From a bacterium (GTDB lineage Bacteria > Planctomycetota > Planctomycetia > Pirellulales > Pirellulaceae), in contig JAUIGN010000009.1 of assembly GCA_030430075.1 (NCBI GenBank), positions 124,001 to 188,000 on the forward strand: a stretch of DNA of 64,000 bases, written 5' to 3'. Within the stretch, counting starts at the first letter, position 1. Every line of letters starts with the position of its first letter. This document shows, one piece after another, positions 1 through 9,587 of this stretch. Both the position numbers and the translations under genes were made by a program. A model generated the notes under the pieces. That model searched no databases. It had not been told where the DNA came from and saw only the letters and a program-made list of their open reading frames with translations.

Positions 1-1173
1 ATCTTCTTTTGCCCCTTTGAAGCGATGAATGTTCTTGCCGCTGGGGCGCAGATACTGGGCGGTGGTCAATTTCAACGCACTGCGGCCCCGTTCAAGCTCG
101 ATGATATTTTGCACGCTTCCCTTGCCATAGGTTCGCTGCCCGACCACGATCGCCCTTCCGTGATCCTGGAGGCAAGCGGCAACGATTTCGCTGGCACTGG
201 CACTGAAGTTGTTGACCAGGACGACCATGGGAAACCCGCTGAACGTTCCGCGGCGATGGGCGTCCCACGAACGGTTCTCCACGTTTCGCCCCGAGGTGCT
301 GACGATTCGTCCCTTCTCGACAAACATGTCGGAAATCTGAATCGCTGCCGACAACAGGCCACCCGGATTGCTGCGAAGGTCGAGAACCAGGCCGCGCATC
401 TGGCGGGCCTGCAGCTTGACCAGCACTTTCCTTAGTTCTTCGGTGGTGTGTCGGGCGAAGGCAGTGACGCGGACGTACGCGATCTTCTTTTCCGGATCGA
501 GCATAAAATCCCACGAGGCATCGTCCCGGCGACGGTCGCCCAAGACGGTTTCCACGCGAACAATCTGTCGCTCGACGTCAATCTTTTCGGACTTGCCGTC
601 GAGGTGGCGGACGGTGATCAACACGCTGGTTCCAAGCTTGCCTTTGATCAGTCCAACCGCATCCTTCATCTCGATTTCGTTCGTCGGCTGGTCGCCGATG
701 TGCGTGATCACATCGCCTGCCAGAATACCGGACCGGTACGCGGGGCTGCCTGCGATGGGGCTCAAGACGCGCAACCACTGGTCTTTGGACGGCTTGGAAA
801 CATGAATGCCAATGCCCCCGAATTCCGCCTCAACATCCGTCCGAAATCCTTCCAGGTCTTCTGGGGCGATGTAGTTGGAATGCTGGTCGAGCTTCGAGAT
901 CATTCCTTCGATGGCCGCCTCCATCAGTTCCCGGCGGCTGAGGTCCTTGACATAGTTTCGCTCGACCTGATCGAGCGTGTCGGCGAAGAGCCGGAATAAC
1001 TCGTAGAACTCTTCATCATCCAAGGGCGTTTGGTCTGCTGCCGCCGGCTCCTCGCGCGGCGGGCGTGCTGCCGGTTCTGCGTCTTCGGCAGGCGCCGCCC
1101 GCATGGGCATCACCACAACGACCAGCGTCAGTAACAACCACAACGTTGCGCGGCGGGAGTAGTGGCGTGACAT
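1..1173 (-). CDS. S41 family C-terminal processing peptidase with PDZ domain, partial (3' end outside window)
   Basis: The minus strand is open for 391 codons from the ATG at 1173 and runs off the left edge, so only the N-terminal part is present. Residues 1-30 form a signal peptide (basic start, then LWLLLTLVVVV). Residues about 105-200 form a PDZ domain (FGGIGIHVSK, GILAGDVITHIG). The peptidase core follows, with the LDLRSNPGG strand at 265-272, the SASASEI stretch with the expected nucleophilic serine at 324-330, and the general-base lysine in YGKGSVQ (K351). Family members are periplasmic serine proteases that trim C termini or degrade tagged proteins. No gene is seen upstream in the same direction within 100 nt. 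Family assignment is firm; the substrate is unknown. Confidence 0.93.
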   Translation of the reverse strand, partial: MSRHYSRRATLWLLLTLVVVVMPMRAAPAEDAEPAARPPREEPAAADQTPLDDEEFYELFRLFADTLDQVERNYVKDLSRRELMEAAIEGMISKLDQHSNYIAPEDLEGFRTDVEAEFGGIGIHVSKPSKDQWLRVLSPIAGSPAYRSGILAGDVITHIGDQPTNEIEMKDAVGLIKGKLGTSVLITVRHLDGKSEKIDVERQIVRVETVLGDRRRDDASWDFMLDPEKKIAYVRVTAFARHTTEELRKVLVKLQARQMRGLVLDLRSNPGGLLSAAIQISDMFVEKGRIVSTSGRNVENRSWDAHRRGTFSGFPMVVLVNNFSASASEIVAACLQDHGRAIVVGQRTYGKGSVQNIIELERGRSALKLTTAQYLRPSGKNIHRFKGAKED

Positions 1174-1279
1174 GGCACAACCTCGTGAGGATGGAATCGA
1201 CTCGCCTCGAAAATACACCTTAAGACACGACTGCCGAACGAGTTAGCGAATTATAGGCGGCGTCCGGCAGGCCAGCAAG

Positions 1280-1630
1280 TCAGTGGTTCCCCCGTGGATA
1301 GGCGACCAGGACCTTGCCGCCGCGTTGCACCATCCACGGCCTTACGCGCTGGAAGTCCCTGCCGTGCGCGGCAAGGCCGGGCGAATGCTGAGCATGACGA
1401 GCGCCGTAGGTCATCCAGTGCGACATGCGGCCGAAGCGGCCGTTATTCATTTGGTGCATGACGCGCGCGCCACGTGGCAATCGACGTTGGTGAGCAAACC
1501 CTTGGTGCCGCGGACATCCGCCGGCACACGCGCGTCCGGGTTGCTTGACGACCACAGGAACCGGGGCAAACGCCCGACGGCTCATACATGATCGAGCAAG
1601 ACGTGGCACGAACGGAATTCTCTTGGGCAC
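1280..1630 (-). CDS. hypothetical Arg/His-rich small protein (doubtful)
   Basis: A 116-codon open frame follows the DUF1207 gene on the same strand after 24 nt. The C-terminal half (from MNNGRFGRMSHWMTYGAR) uses mostly G or C in third positions and looks protein-like, while the N-terminal half is Arg- and Cys-rich and looks less convincing. No signal peptide, membrane segment or known domain was recognised. A plus-strand frame over the same bases is open for about 100 codons, so coding is uncertain. If real, an internal ATG (for example the one at the MHQMNN position) may be the start. Confidence 0.3.
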   Translation of the reverse strand: MPKRIPFVPRLARSCMSRRAFAPVPVVVKQPGRACAGGCPRHQGFAHQRRLPRGARVMHQMNNGRFGRMSHWMTYGARHAQHSPGLAAHGRDFQRVRPWMVQRGGKVLVAYPRGNH

Positions 1631-1654
1631 TTGTTGCGACGGCGTTGTCGTCCG

Positions 1655-2710
1655 TCAGAAATCGTACCACAGACCGAATCCGATCTGCTGCTCGAAGTCG
1701 TTATAGAACGAATACTGATTGCTCTTCCCGTTGTAGTAATGCACACCGGCCCGCAACATCTTTCCGGTGTCGCCGACCCAGGCCCAACCGAGCTGAGCGG
1801 TGAGTGCTCCGGCGTAGCGGACTTCCTCGCGAAAGTGGCCGTTGAGGGCAAAAAAACCGGCGCCGCGGATACCGGTCGGGCCGCAAGGTGCGTAGTCCAC
1901 GCCGACCTGGAATTCCCACGGCTCGCTGACGTCCGTCACAAAGCCATAACCGACTTCGCCGTAGACGCGGAGCAGGTCGGTAACGTAGTACGCGTGTCCC
2001 AGAATGAACACGTCGCGGGAAAAATTCACGCGAGGGTAATTCGGGTGGTCCTCCAGAAACTCGTCCTGGAGGTGCGAGCTGATATGGTAGTAGCCAATCT
2101 TGGTACGGTGACGCCCGTAGCCATAGGAGACCGGCACGCCGCCTCGGAAGTCGGCGGCGTCCACCAACCACTCGTCTTTGAAATCGATCCGCACGCGCGC
2201 CACGCCTTCGGCATCGATCTGCAACCCCTCGGGTCGAACGGCGTTGGTCGTGCCGTAGCGGAGCAACGGCACGCGTGCTCCCAGCAGGCCTTCGAAGTGC
2301 AGACCGCGCCCGTTGATGTCGATCAAGTGCAGGCCCAGCCGCGGCTCCTGTGTGCCGGCGAGGTACGTGTCGTAAACCAGCCCCTCCGGCAGCAGTTGCC
2401 AGACGGGAGCCGGACCGGACGAGACGTGCCAGTCCGACGTGATTTCGTCGTGCGGCGTTGTGAATTCCGCCTGCGCGGCCCCCGTTCGGTCGCCGCGCGA
2501 CATGAAGGCGTCGTAGTCGACGTGCGTCCCACTGGTCGTCGGCAACCGGGTCGCCTGCATGAAGGTCGGGACGCTGTCGGTCGGGTACCGGTCGGTGAGT
2601 ACATCCTGGCTGCTCCAAGCGATTGGCTGCGCATCGCCGGTTCGAACGATCAGCAGCGCCAGACTGATCACTCCAATCCAGACGGGAAGGACTCGAAGTT
2701 TCCGATACAC
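1655..2710 (-). CDS. DUF1207-type planctomycete protein
   Basis: 351 residues from a GTG at 2710. This start is chosen because it places a signal sequence (VYRKLRVLPVWIGVISLALL) at the N terminus; the frame stays open to 2824. The mature part has many aromatic, alternating strands (YGYGRHRTKIGYYHISSH, YYVTDLLRVYGEVGYGFV, LGWAWVGDTGKMLRAGVHYY) and ends in FGLWYDF, as expected for an outer-membrane barrel-like fold. This matches what I know of DUF1207 proteins, common in planctomycetes and of unknown function. The family name is recalled rather than searched. It stands alone, with the next gene upstream divergent. Confidence 0.75.
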   Translation of the reverse strand: MYRKLRVLPVWIGVISLALLIVRTGDAQPIAWSSQDVLTDRYPTDSVPTFMQATRLPTTSGTHVDYDAFMSRGDRTGAAQAEFTTPHDEITSDWHVSSGPAPVWQLLPEGLVYDTYLAGTQEPRLGLHLIDINGRGLHFEGLLGARVPLLRYGTTNAVRPEGLQIDAEGVARVRIDFKDEWLVDAADFRGGVPVSYGYGRHRTKIGYYHISSHLQDEFLEDHPNYPRVNFSRDVFILGHAYYVTDLLRVYGEVGYGFVTDVSEPWEFQVGVDYAPCGPTGIRGAGFFALNGHFREEVRYAGALTAQLGWAWVGDTGKMLRAGVHYYNGKSNQYSFYNDFEQQIGFGLWYDF

Positions 2711-3348
2711 CGATTCAAACTCCACGAGGAATCTGGCCAGTCCTGCGCAGGACCACCACCGCCGACCTGGTGAATTGGGCGATGCGGTCGCGGCACAGGA
2801 ATGCCGAGCGTAGTTTAGTGGCAATGCGGGCGTGCACGTAGGCTGGAATCACCGAATCGTAAAGGCAATCAGAAAAACACCTTACGAACAGCAAGACAGC
2901 TTCGGCGAGGATCTCGATTCAGGTAGGTCGGCAAGTTCCGCGGACGAGCGAGCGGGAACATTGCAGGTGGGACAGTGGGTGTGGAAGACGAATTCGCCGG
3001 TCGCAGGGCTTGTAGGTGCTGGTCCGGCAGATCGGTCTCTAGGGAATGTATCGGCTGGTCAGCCGCCAATACTGACCCGAAATCGATCGCAATCCATACG
3101 ATCCCTCTTACCGACGCAGCAAGCGACTCCCCCCAGTCACCAGCCGCCCTGCTGCTGGGGCGAGCCACCGTGGTCGTGTTGGCGGCTTGCCGGATGTGGC
3201 GGACCAACGTTTGCCCTGCCGTTCCCCGAACGGCGAGGTTCCCCGTCTGGCCAATGCAGCGGTCCGCGAATATGGTGACCGTCTGCCGTCATCACTCGCG
3301 TTGCGGGCCCGGCGAGCGGTACCTTGCCCCCACAGAGAACAGGACTCC
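2711..3348. other. intergenic region, no gene recognised
   Basis: 638 nt between two divergently transcribed genes. Short open frames exist on both strands but none has a signal peptide, domain or convincing ribosome site. The divergent promoters of the DUF1207 gene and the oxidase gene should lie here; no clear -35/-10 pair was identified. Confidence 0.6.
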
Positions 3349-4551
3349 ATGCAGCATTCGAACATCATCATCGTCGGCGGCGGGATTGTCGGCCTGGCCA
3401 CGGCCTATCAACTTGGCCAGCGCTACCCCGACCGTTCGGTCCGCGTGTTGGAAAAGGAGACCTCCGTTGGCACACATCAGACCGGCCACAACTCGGGCGT
3501 CCTGCATTCCGGGATCTACTACAAACCGGGATCCCTGAAGGCCCGCAATGGCCGAGCGGGCAAAGAGGCGATGGAACGGTTTTGCGAGCGGGAAGGGATC
3601 CCCTACGACATCTGCGGCAAAGTCATCGTGGCGGTCAGCGAGGATGAAGTCCCGGCCCTGGAGCGAATCTTCGGCCGCGGACAGGAAAACGGCGTGCGGT
3701 GCGAAATGATCGGCCCCGAGCGTCTCCACGAACTGGAACCGCATGTCGCCGGCGTGCAAGCCATTCATGTACCGGAGGCCGGGATCGTCAACTTTCGGCG
3801 GGTCGCCGAGCGGCTTGCGGAGTTGATCGCGACCGCCAACGGCGATGTGGTCTGCGGCGCTCGTGCCACGCGAATCACGCACCAAGGAGGCGAAGTCGTG
3901 GTTCACTCGACACAAGGCGATTACTCGGCCGATTACCTGGTCAACTGCGGGGGCCTCCACTGCGATCGGATTGCCCGCCTGGCCGGGCAGCGGCCGACAT
4001 CCAAGATCGTCCCGTTTCGCGGCGAATATTACGAGCTCAAGCCGGACATGCATCACCTCTGCCGCAATCTGGTCTACCCGGTCCCCAACCCGGCATTCCC
4101 GTTCCTGGGCGTCCACTTCACGCGGATGATCGAGGGGGGCGTCGAGTGTGGTCCGAACGCCGTACTGGCTTTCGCCCGCGAAGGGTATCGTAAAATCGAC
4201 ATCAACCTGGGCGACCTGGCCGAGTCCTTGAGCTACGGCGGTTTTCTTCAACTGGCGTCCCGTTACTGGCGCGTCGGCGCCGGCGAGATGTGGCGTTCCT
4301 TCAGCAAAGGAGCCTTCGTCAAGGCGTTGCAGCGGCTCATGCCGGAAATTCGCAGCCACCACTTGCTGCCCGGACGCGCCGGCGTCCGCGCGCAGGCGAT
4401 CGCTCCCGACGGCACGATGGTGGACGATTTTCGGATCCTGGAAAGCGATCGCGTTGTGCACGTCGAAAATGCGCCCTCGCCCGCGGCCACGGCATCATTG
4501 AGCATCGGCACGTTGATCATGGATCGTCTGGAGAAACACTTTTCGACGTAG
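3349..4551 (+). CDS. lhgO: FAD-dependent L-2-hydroxyglutarate oxidase-like protein
   Basis: 400 residues from the ATG at 3349, preceded by AGGA six bases upstream; the frame extends further upstream but that part is not protein-like. The N terminus has the dinucleotide-binding motif [15 protein letters not shown], followed by [12 protein letters not shown] and [15 protein letters not shown], typical of the DAO-family L-2-hydroxyglutarate oxidase/dehydrogenase group. The C terminus has [14 protein letters not shown] and the FAD-contacting stretch [14 protein letters not shown]. These enzymes oxidise L-2-hydroxyglutarate to 2-oxoglutarate at the membrane and pass electrons to quinone. The gene precedes glcDEF on the same strand by 426 nt, suggesting a shared theme of 2-hydroxyacid oxidation. 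Substrate specificity is inferred. Confidence 0.88.
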   Translation: MQHSNIIIVGGGIVGLATAYQLGQRYPDRSVRVLEKETSVGTHQTGHNSGVLHSGIYYKPGSLKARNGRAGKEAMERFCEREGIPYDICGKVIVAVSEDEVPALERIFGRGQENGVRCEMIGPERLHELEPHVAGVQAIHVPEAGIVNFRRVAERLAELIATANGDVVCGARATRITHQGGEVVVHSTQGDYSADYLVNCGGLHCDRIARLAGQRPTSKIVPFRGEYYELKPDMHHLCRNLVYPVPNPAFPFLGVHFTRMIEGGVECGPNAVLAFAREGYRKIDINLGDLAESLSYGGFLQLASRYWRVGAGEMWRSFSKGAFVKALQRLMPEIRSHHLLPGRAGVRAQAIAPDGTMVDDFRILESDRVVHVENAPSPAATASLSIGTLIMDRLEKHFST

Positions 4552-4977
4552 CCGCGCCCCACGTTCCTGGCGAGGGATACCGCGCTTGTCGCCAAGACGG
4601 TTGGTCATACCGCACTGGGCATTGCTCGGGCTGCCAAACGGGCCAAGCCGCGGCCCGCAAACAATCGCCGCGACGAACGTGCTGCGGCCGGACAGCAGCT
4701 TCGAAACGCCGCCGGCGATTTTGGCCGGGCACGCGCACCCCTCCCACTACCATCACCGCATCCGCTCGATCTATACTGAGTTTCCCTGGGACGTCACGGC
4801 GACTTACGCCGTGGTGACCCAGGGTGGGGAACCATCGCCGGCCGGCGTGCCGCGAACGGGGCGGACCGTCGTTTCGTTGGCGGCGCAGATGGTCACGCAT
4901 CCGGCGGCGGGCGATCCCCTCAGATCAACAGACCGTCCCTGATTCGCCGGTCCCCTTTTTGACGTTGAGCCATTCCG
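4552..4977 (+). other. intergenic region before glcD
   Basis: 426 nt without a convincing gene. It holds a TATACT at 4772-4777 that could be a -10 element, and a perfect 7-bp inverted repeat (CACGGCG, 5-nt loop, CGCCGTG) at 4795-4813. Either could belong to a glc promoter or leader, but no -35 element is clear. The long open frame on the opposite strand is the shadow of glcD. Confidence 0.4.
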
Positions 4978-6426
4978 ATGACCACGTTGCCTTCTTCCCG
5001 CCCCCAAGCCATCGTCGAACCGCTCCGCAAGATTGTCGGCTCGGACGCCGTACTCTCGGCCCGCTCCGACTTGCTGGTTTACGAATGCGACGGCTTCACG
5101 ATCGAAAAGAACAGCCCCGATGTGGTCGTCTTCCCGACGACCACCGAACAGGTCGCGGCCGTCGTCAAGCTCTGCAATGAAGCCGATATCCCCTTCTTGC
5201 CCCGCGGTGCGGGAACGAGCCTCGCCGGCGGCTGCTTGCCGGTCGGTGGTGGGGTCATGATCGTCTTGACCAGGATGCGTGACATTGAAGAGATCAACCT
5301 CCGTAGTCGCTACGCCGTGGTCCAACCGGGCGTCGTCAATATCTGGTTGACGCAGGCACTGAAAGGATCCGGCTACCATTATGCGCCGGACCCGTCGAGC
5401 CAGGGCGCCTGCACGATCGGCGGCAATGTGGCGACGAACTCCGGCGGCCCGCACACGCTCAAGTACGGCGTGACCGTCAACCACATTCTGGGAGTCGAAG
5501 CCGTCATGTCGGACGGCCAGATCGTGCAGGCCGGCGGCCCGGCGGAGGATCCTCCCGGCCTGGACCTGGTGGGCGCGCTGGTTGGCAGCGAGGGCACGCT
5601 GGCCATTGTTACCAAGGTTTGGGTGCGTCTGACCCGCAACCCGCAGGGCTATCGGACCATGTTGGGCATCTTCGATTCCGTCGAAGATGCAACCAACTCG
5701 ATCAGCGCCATTATCGGGGCGGGGATTGTCCCTGCCGCCCTGGAGATGATGGACCAGGGAATCCTGGCCGCCCTCGAAGACGCTTTCCAGTTCGGCTTCC
5801 CCCTGGATGCCAAGGCGATCCTGTTGATTGAAGTCGACGGCCTCGAAGCAGGCCTCGACGAACAACGGGATCAGATCATTCGGCTTTGCGAACAGGAAGG
5901 CGCTCGCGAAGTGCGGATGGCCGATGGAGACAAAGAACGGCAGAAGTTGTGGAAATGCCGCAAGCAAGCGTTCGGTGCCATCGGACGGCTCAGCCCAAGC
6001 TACTGCACGCAGGACGGTGTCGTTCCCCGCACGAAACTGCCGCACATTCTCCGCCACATTACCGAAATCGGTACCAAGTACGGCATTCGCGTGGTGAACG
6101 TATTTCACGCCGGCGACGGGAATATCCATCCCATCCTGTTGTTCGACGAACGCGATCCCGCGCAGATCAAGCAGGTTCTCCAGGCGAGCGGCGAGATCCT
6201 GGACGAATGCCTGGCCTGCGGCGGCAGCGTGACCGGAGAACACGGCATCGGCGTGGAAAAGGTTGAGTTCATGAAGAAGATGTTTACCGAGGACGACTTG
6301 ACCGTCATGAATCAACTTCGCGTCGCCCTGAATCCCAGCAATCGCCTCAGCCCCGACAAGATGCTGCCGACGGCCGGCGCATGTGGAATCGAACAGAAGC
6401 ATCCGGGCCGCCGGGCCGCCATGTAG
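4978..6426 (+). CDS. glcD: glycolate oxidase subunit GlcD (FAD-linked)
   Basis: 482 residues. The PCMH-type FAD-binding domain spans about residues 40-225, with PRGAGTSLAGG, the PSSQGACTIGGNVATNSGG stretch and LVGSEGTLAIVTKV. The FAD-oxidase C-terminal domain follows, with VFHAGDGNIHP (metal or flavin site histidines) and TGEHGIGVEK. GlcD is the catalytic subunit that oxidises glycolate to glyoxylate, working with GlcE and the iron-sulfur subunit GlcF at the inner membrane. glcE starts 74 nt downstream and glcF follows, so the three form one unit. Length and motifs are normal for the family. D-lactate or D-2-hydroxyglutarate dehydrogenases share the fold, but the GlcE and GlcF neighbours favour glycolate oxidase. 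Confidence 0.93.
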   Translation: MTTLPSSRPQAIVEPLRKIVGSDAVLSARSDLLVYECDGFTIEKNSPDVVVFPTTTEQVAAVVKLCNEADIPFLPRGAGTSLAGGCLPVGGGVMIVLTRMRDIEEINLRSRYAVVQPGVVNIWLTQALKGSGYHYAPDPSSQGACTIGGNVATNSGGPHTLKYGVTVNHILGVEAVMSDGQIVQAGGPAEDPPGLDLVGALVGSEGTLAIVTKVWVRLTRNPQGYRTMLGIFDSVEDATNSISAIIGAGIVPAALEMMDQGILAALEDAFQFGFPLDAKAILLIEVDGLEAGLDEQRDQIIRLCEQEGAREVRMADGDKERQKLWKCRKQAFGAIGRLSPSYCTQDGVVPRTKLPHILRHITEIGTKYGIRVVNVFHAGDGNIHPILLFDERDPAQIKQVLQASGEILDECLACGGSVTGEHGIGVEKVEFMKKMFTEDDLTVMNQLRVALNPSNRLSPDKMLPTAGACGIEQKHPGRRAAM

Positions 6427-6500
6427 CCGGTGGACGGGCGGACCGCCCCCGGCCGGCGGCCAGGTGAACGCGGACAGGAAATCCGCAGACAGGAAATCCA

Positions 6501-7772
6501 TTGAGTATCACGGCCACAGAAATGCTCCCGATCAGCGAGAAGTTATGTCCCGATACCCAGGAGGCGTTGGTCGACGTCGTTCGTGACTGCTACGCCGGTG
6601 ATCAGGTGATCTACCCGATCGGTGGAGGAACCAGTCTCGACTACGGCCTCCCGCCCAAAGCAGACGGGGTCGGCCTGGGACTCGATGCGTTGCAGCGGGT
6701 CGTCGAGTTTCCCGCCCGTGACATGACCATCACCGTGGAAGCGGGCATGACGATGGCGGCGTTGGCCGAGTGCCTCGCGGAAGAGAACCTCCGCCTGCCG
6801 ATCGACGTCCCCGACCAGGCCGCCGCGACGTTGGGCGGAGTCGTCGCCACGAATTTCAACGGTCCGCGCCGCTTCGGTGAGGGCACGGTTCGCGACTACG
6901 TGATCGGCATCAGCGCCGTTGACGGGCGAGGCACACCCTTTAAAGGCGGAGGCCGAGTCGTCAAGAATGTGGCCGGCTACGACTTCTGCAAACTGCTCAC
7001 CGGCTCACTGGGCACCATCGGCCTGATAACGCAAGTCACGCTCAAGCTGAAGCCGATACCCAACGCACACCAGGTCGTCGCCTGTGCGCCCCCGGACCTG
7101 GCAGCCGCCGACCAACTGCTGGCCGCCCTGGTCGAGTCCGAAACGGCACCGACGGCGGTTGAATTGCTGGTCGGTACCGGCTGGCAACAGGATCGCTTCG
7201 CGGCGGACGTCAATGCGGACGCGGCGCGACCGCTGCTGGCCCTGGCCTTCGAAGGCACCGCACAGGAAGTTGACTGGTCGGTCGAACAGTTGAAGACGGA
7301 ATGGCGGCGGCTGCAAATGAACCAGACCCATCTGCTGGCCGGCTCAGAAGCCGACCAGTGGCTGCAGATGCTGGCCGAGTTTCCCCGCCGCGGCCCGGCC
7401 GCTGGTGACGATGCCGCCTTGGTACTGAAGGCCAACGTCGTACCCAGCGGGACGACGCGGTTTGTCGCGCAGGTGCAGGCCCTGGATCCAACCGCCACCA
7501 TCCAGGCACATGCGGGCAACGGCACGGTTATCGTCCGGTTTGCCGACCTTCCCGATGGCGGCATCGGACGCGACCTGGTCGGCAACCTGGATGCGCTGGC
7601 GGCCCGTCTCCACGGCAACGTCGTGATGCTCGCCAACCCGGCTCGAGCAGAGATGACCCGGCAAAGCGTGTGGGGCGGCATCGACGCGCCGTACCGCTTG
7701 ATGGAAGCGATCAAGCGTGAGTTTGATCCCAAGAATCTGCTGAACCGAGGTCGTTTCGTGTACCAGTTTTAG
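6501..7772 (+). CDS. glcE: glycolate oxidase subunit GlcE (FAD-binding)
   Basis: 423 residues starting at TTG 6501; an in-frame ATG lies at 6522. The TTG is preceded by AGGAAATCCA. That Shine-Dalgarno segment lies in a 15-bp tandem duplication (6470-6484 and 6485-6499, 14 of 15 bases identical). The protein has a PCMH-type FAD domain: YPIGGGTSLDYG near the N terminus, TLGGVVATNFNGPRR, and VVKNVAGYDFCKLLTGSLG. The C terminus has the family's REFDPKNLLNRGRFVY. GlcE is the accessory flavin subunit of the glycolate oxidase complex. It is in the same orientation as glcD and glcF and should be co-transcribed with them. Confidence 0.92.
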   Translation: MSITATEMLPISEKLCPDTQEALVDVVRDCYAGDQVIYPIGGGTSLDYGLPPKADGVGLGLDALQRVVEFPARDMTITVEAGMTMAALAECLAEENLRLPIDVPDQAAATLGGVVATNFNGPRRFGEGTVRDYVIGISAVDGRGTPFKGGGRVVKNVAGYDFCKLLTGSLGTIGLITQVTLKLKPIPNAHQVVACAPPDLAAADQLLAALVESETAPTAVELLVGTGWQQDRFAADVNADAARPLLALAFEGTAQEVDWSVEQLKTEWRRLQMNQTHLLAGSEADQWLQMLAEFPRRGPAAGDDAALVLKANVVPSGTTRFVAQVQALDPTATIQAHAGNGTVIVRFADLPDGGIGRDLVGNLDALAARLHGNVVMLANPARAEMTRQSVWGGIDAPYRLMEAIKREFDPKNLLNRGRFVYQF

Positions 7773-7799
7773 TCCTTTGAAAAGAGCGTTTATCGCCAT

Positions 7800-7976
7800 T
7801 GGAATGGGAGACCTTCGGTCGGGCGTTTCGGCGGGGTCGGAGACCCGCGCCGAGCAAAAATCGGAGACCCGGGCTGAGCAACAATCGGAGACCCGGGCTG
7901 AGCAGAAATCGGAGACCCGGGCTGAGCAGAAATCGGAGATCCGCGCCGGGCAATAATCGGAGACCTGGGCTGAGCT
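7800..7976 (+). repeat. dispersed repeat family A, copy 1: conserved head plus six 24-nt units
   Basis: A head (GGAGACCTTCGGTCGG, then GTTTCGGCGGGGTCGG) is followed by six tandem units of 24 nt beginning at 7837, 7861, 7885, 7909, 7933 and 7957. Each unit has the form TCGGAGACCCG-CG/GG-C-GAGCA plus a short spacer. It lies in the 235-nt gap between glcE and glcF. The same head is found in four other intergenic arrays in this window. Confidence 0.9.
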
Positions 7977-8007
7977 TTGCCATTCTCTTCAACGTATTGA
8001 GCCAACT

Positions 8008-9366
8008 ATGAGTTCCGCTGAATCGCAAACGTCGTTGCCGATCGCCATGCCCGTTCCTACGACCGTGCCGACGGTGCGGCAGAACCCCGGTGAGGGGATT
8101 GAGTACGGCCTGTTTCTGGATTGTGTCCACTGCGGGCTGTGCACTGCGGCCTGTCCCACGTACGCGGAATTGGGCAACGAAAACGACAGCCCTCGCGGTC
8201 GGATCTATCTGATGCGGGCCGTCACCGACGGTCGCTTGGAAATGAATCACGAGGTCCGTCGCCATCTGGAACTCTGCCTGGACTGCCGTGCATGCGAAAC
8301 GGCGTGCCCCTCGGGCGTTCAGTATGGAAAGCTGATCGAACCGTTTCGCGTGGCGATGGAGCAGACGGCCGACGGCCAGCAGAAGACCAACGACTGGTTC
8401 CATCGTTGGATCCTCTTCGGCCTCTTCCCCAACCGCGACAAGCTGCGACTCTCGTTGGTCCCCGCACGGATCGCCCAACTGCTCCGACTCGACAAACTGC
8501 TGCTGGGCACCGGCATGTGGAAGGCCCTGCCGCCCCGCCTGGGGCGTCTGCTGACGATGCTTCCCAAGTTGGAAAAGACACCGCCCCCCCTGCCGCCGGT
8601 CCTGCCGGCCATCGGCCAGCAGCGGGCGCGGGTTGCGTTATTTATCGGCTGTGTCGCGGACGTGATGTTTCGCAAGACGCATTGGGCGACCGCTCGAGTG
8701 CTCCAGGAAAACGGTTGCGAAGTCATTGTGAATTCCACCCAGGCTTGCTGTGGCGCGATTCACTTCCATGCCGGCAGCGACGCCCCCGCACGCGAACTGG
8801 CGGACACCAACACCGCCGCTTTCCAGGCCGACGACGTCGATGCCGTAATCGTCAATGTCGCCGGCTGCGGGTCGATGCTGAAGGACTACGGCCACCTTTG
8901 GAACGACGGGCAACAGGAGGAACGGGCCCGCTTCGCCGCCAAGGTCAAGGACATCAATGAGTTTCTCGACGAACTGGGGCTGATTCCGCCCACGGGCGAA
9001 CTCAACGTGACCGCCACCTACCACGATGCCTGCCACCTAGCCCATGCCCAGCAGATCCGCGAGGCACCCCGCAGCCTGCTCGCCCGGATCCCCGGCCTCA
9101 CCCTGGTCGACCTCCCTGAATCCGAACTGTGCTGCGGGGCAGCGGGGACGTACAACCTGACCGAGCCGGAAATGGCGGGCCGTCTGAGCCGCCGCAAGAT
9201 GAACAATATCCTGGGGACGGGGGCCCGCGTTGTCGTGACTGCCAACGCCGGTTGCCTGATGCAGATCGCCTGCGAAGCCAGAATGCAGGGCGAAGTGCTC
9301 AAGATCATGCACCCCATCGAACTGCTCGATCTGAGCTACCAGGGTAAGCCGGTCGAGTTCTATTGA
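8008..9366 (+). CDS. glcF: glycolate oxidase iron-sulfur subunit GlcF
   Basis: 452 residues from ATG 8008. Two ferredoxin-type 4Fe-4S motifs are visible, with cysteines at 39, 42, 45, 49 and at 90, 93, 96, 100. Two CCG domains follow: CCGAIHFHAG with a preceding CVADVMF segment, and DACHLAHAQQ with ELCCGAAGTYNL. This is the GlcF architecture. The subunit carries electrons from the flavin subunits to the quinone pool. It is separated from glcE by 235 nt holding a repeat array, so it may be transcribed through the array or have its own promoter. Confidence 0.93.
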   Translation: MSSAESQTSLPIAMPVPTTVPTVRQNPGEGIEYGLFLDCVHCGLCTAACPTYAELGNENDSPRGRIYLMRAVTDGRLEMNHEVRRHLELCLDCRACETACPSGVQYGKLIEPFRVAMEQTADGQQKTNDWFHRWILFGLFPNRDKLRLSLVPARIAQLLRLDKLLLGTGMWKALPPRLGRLLTMLPKLEKTPPPLPPVLPAIGQQRARVALFIGCVADVMFRKTHWATARVLQENGCEVIVNSTQACCGAIHFHAGSDAPARELADTNTAAFQADDVDAVIVNVAGCGSMLKDYGHLWNDGQQEERARFAAKVKDINEFLDELGLIPPTGELNVTATYHDACHLAHAQQIREAPRSLLARIPGLTLVDLPESELCCGAAGTYNLTEPEMAGRLSRRKMNNILGTGARVVVTANAGCLMQIACEARMQGEVLKIMHPIELLDLSYQGKPVEFY

Positions 9367-9587
9367 CGGCTGCGCGGCAAATGAGCCTTAGGCAAGCAAC
9401 GCGCGGCCGTATATCTGCGGACTCCCGTTGGTCGTCCTGGTCCATTCGCTGCGCAAGTATCAATAAGAAACGGGCGCCACTGACCGCCGCAATTCCGTGG
9501 GGCATCCTGTGCATGCCAGGCTGCGGCCTGCCGGCACGCCGGAACGCGTCAACAGGCGTTGCTTTCACGCGTGCCTCACGCCAAGCC

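Noticed and set aside
3292..4461. 389-codon minus frame opposite the LhgO-like gene
   Set aside because: Antisense shadow; the plus strand has the FAD-binding and family motifs.
4804..6501. 565-codon open frame on the minus strand opposite glcD
   Set aside because: It overlaps the whole of a clear GlcD gene and shows no domain; it is an antisense shadow caused by high GC third positions.
7800..7976. Tandem arrays considered as CRISPR arrays
   Set aside because: Spacers inside an array are nearly identical rather than unique, units are only 18-44 nt, and no cas genes are present.
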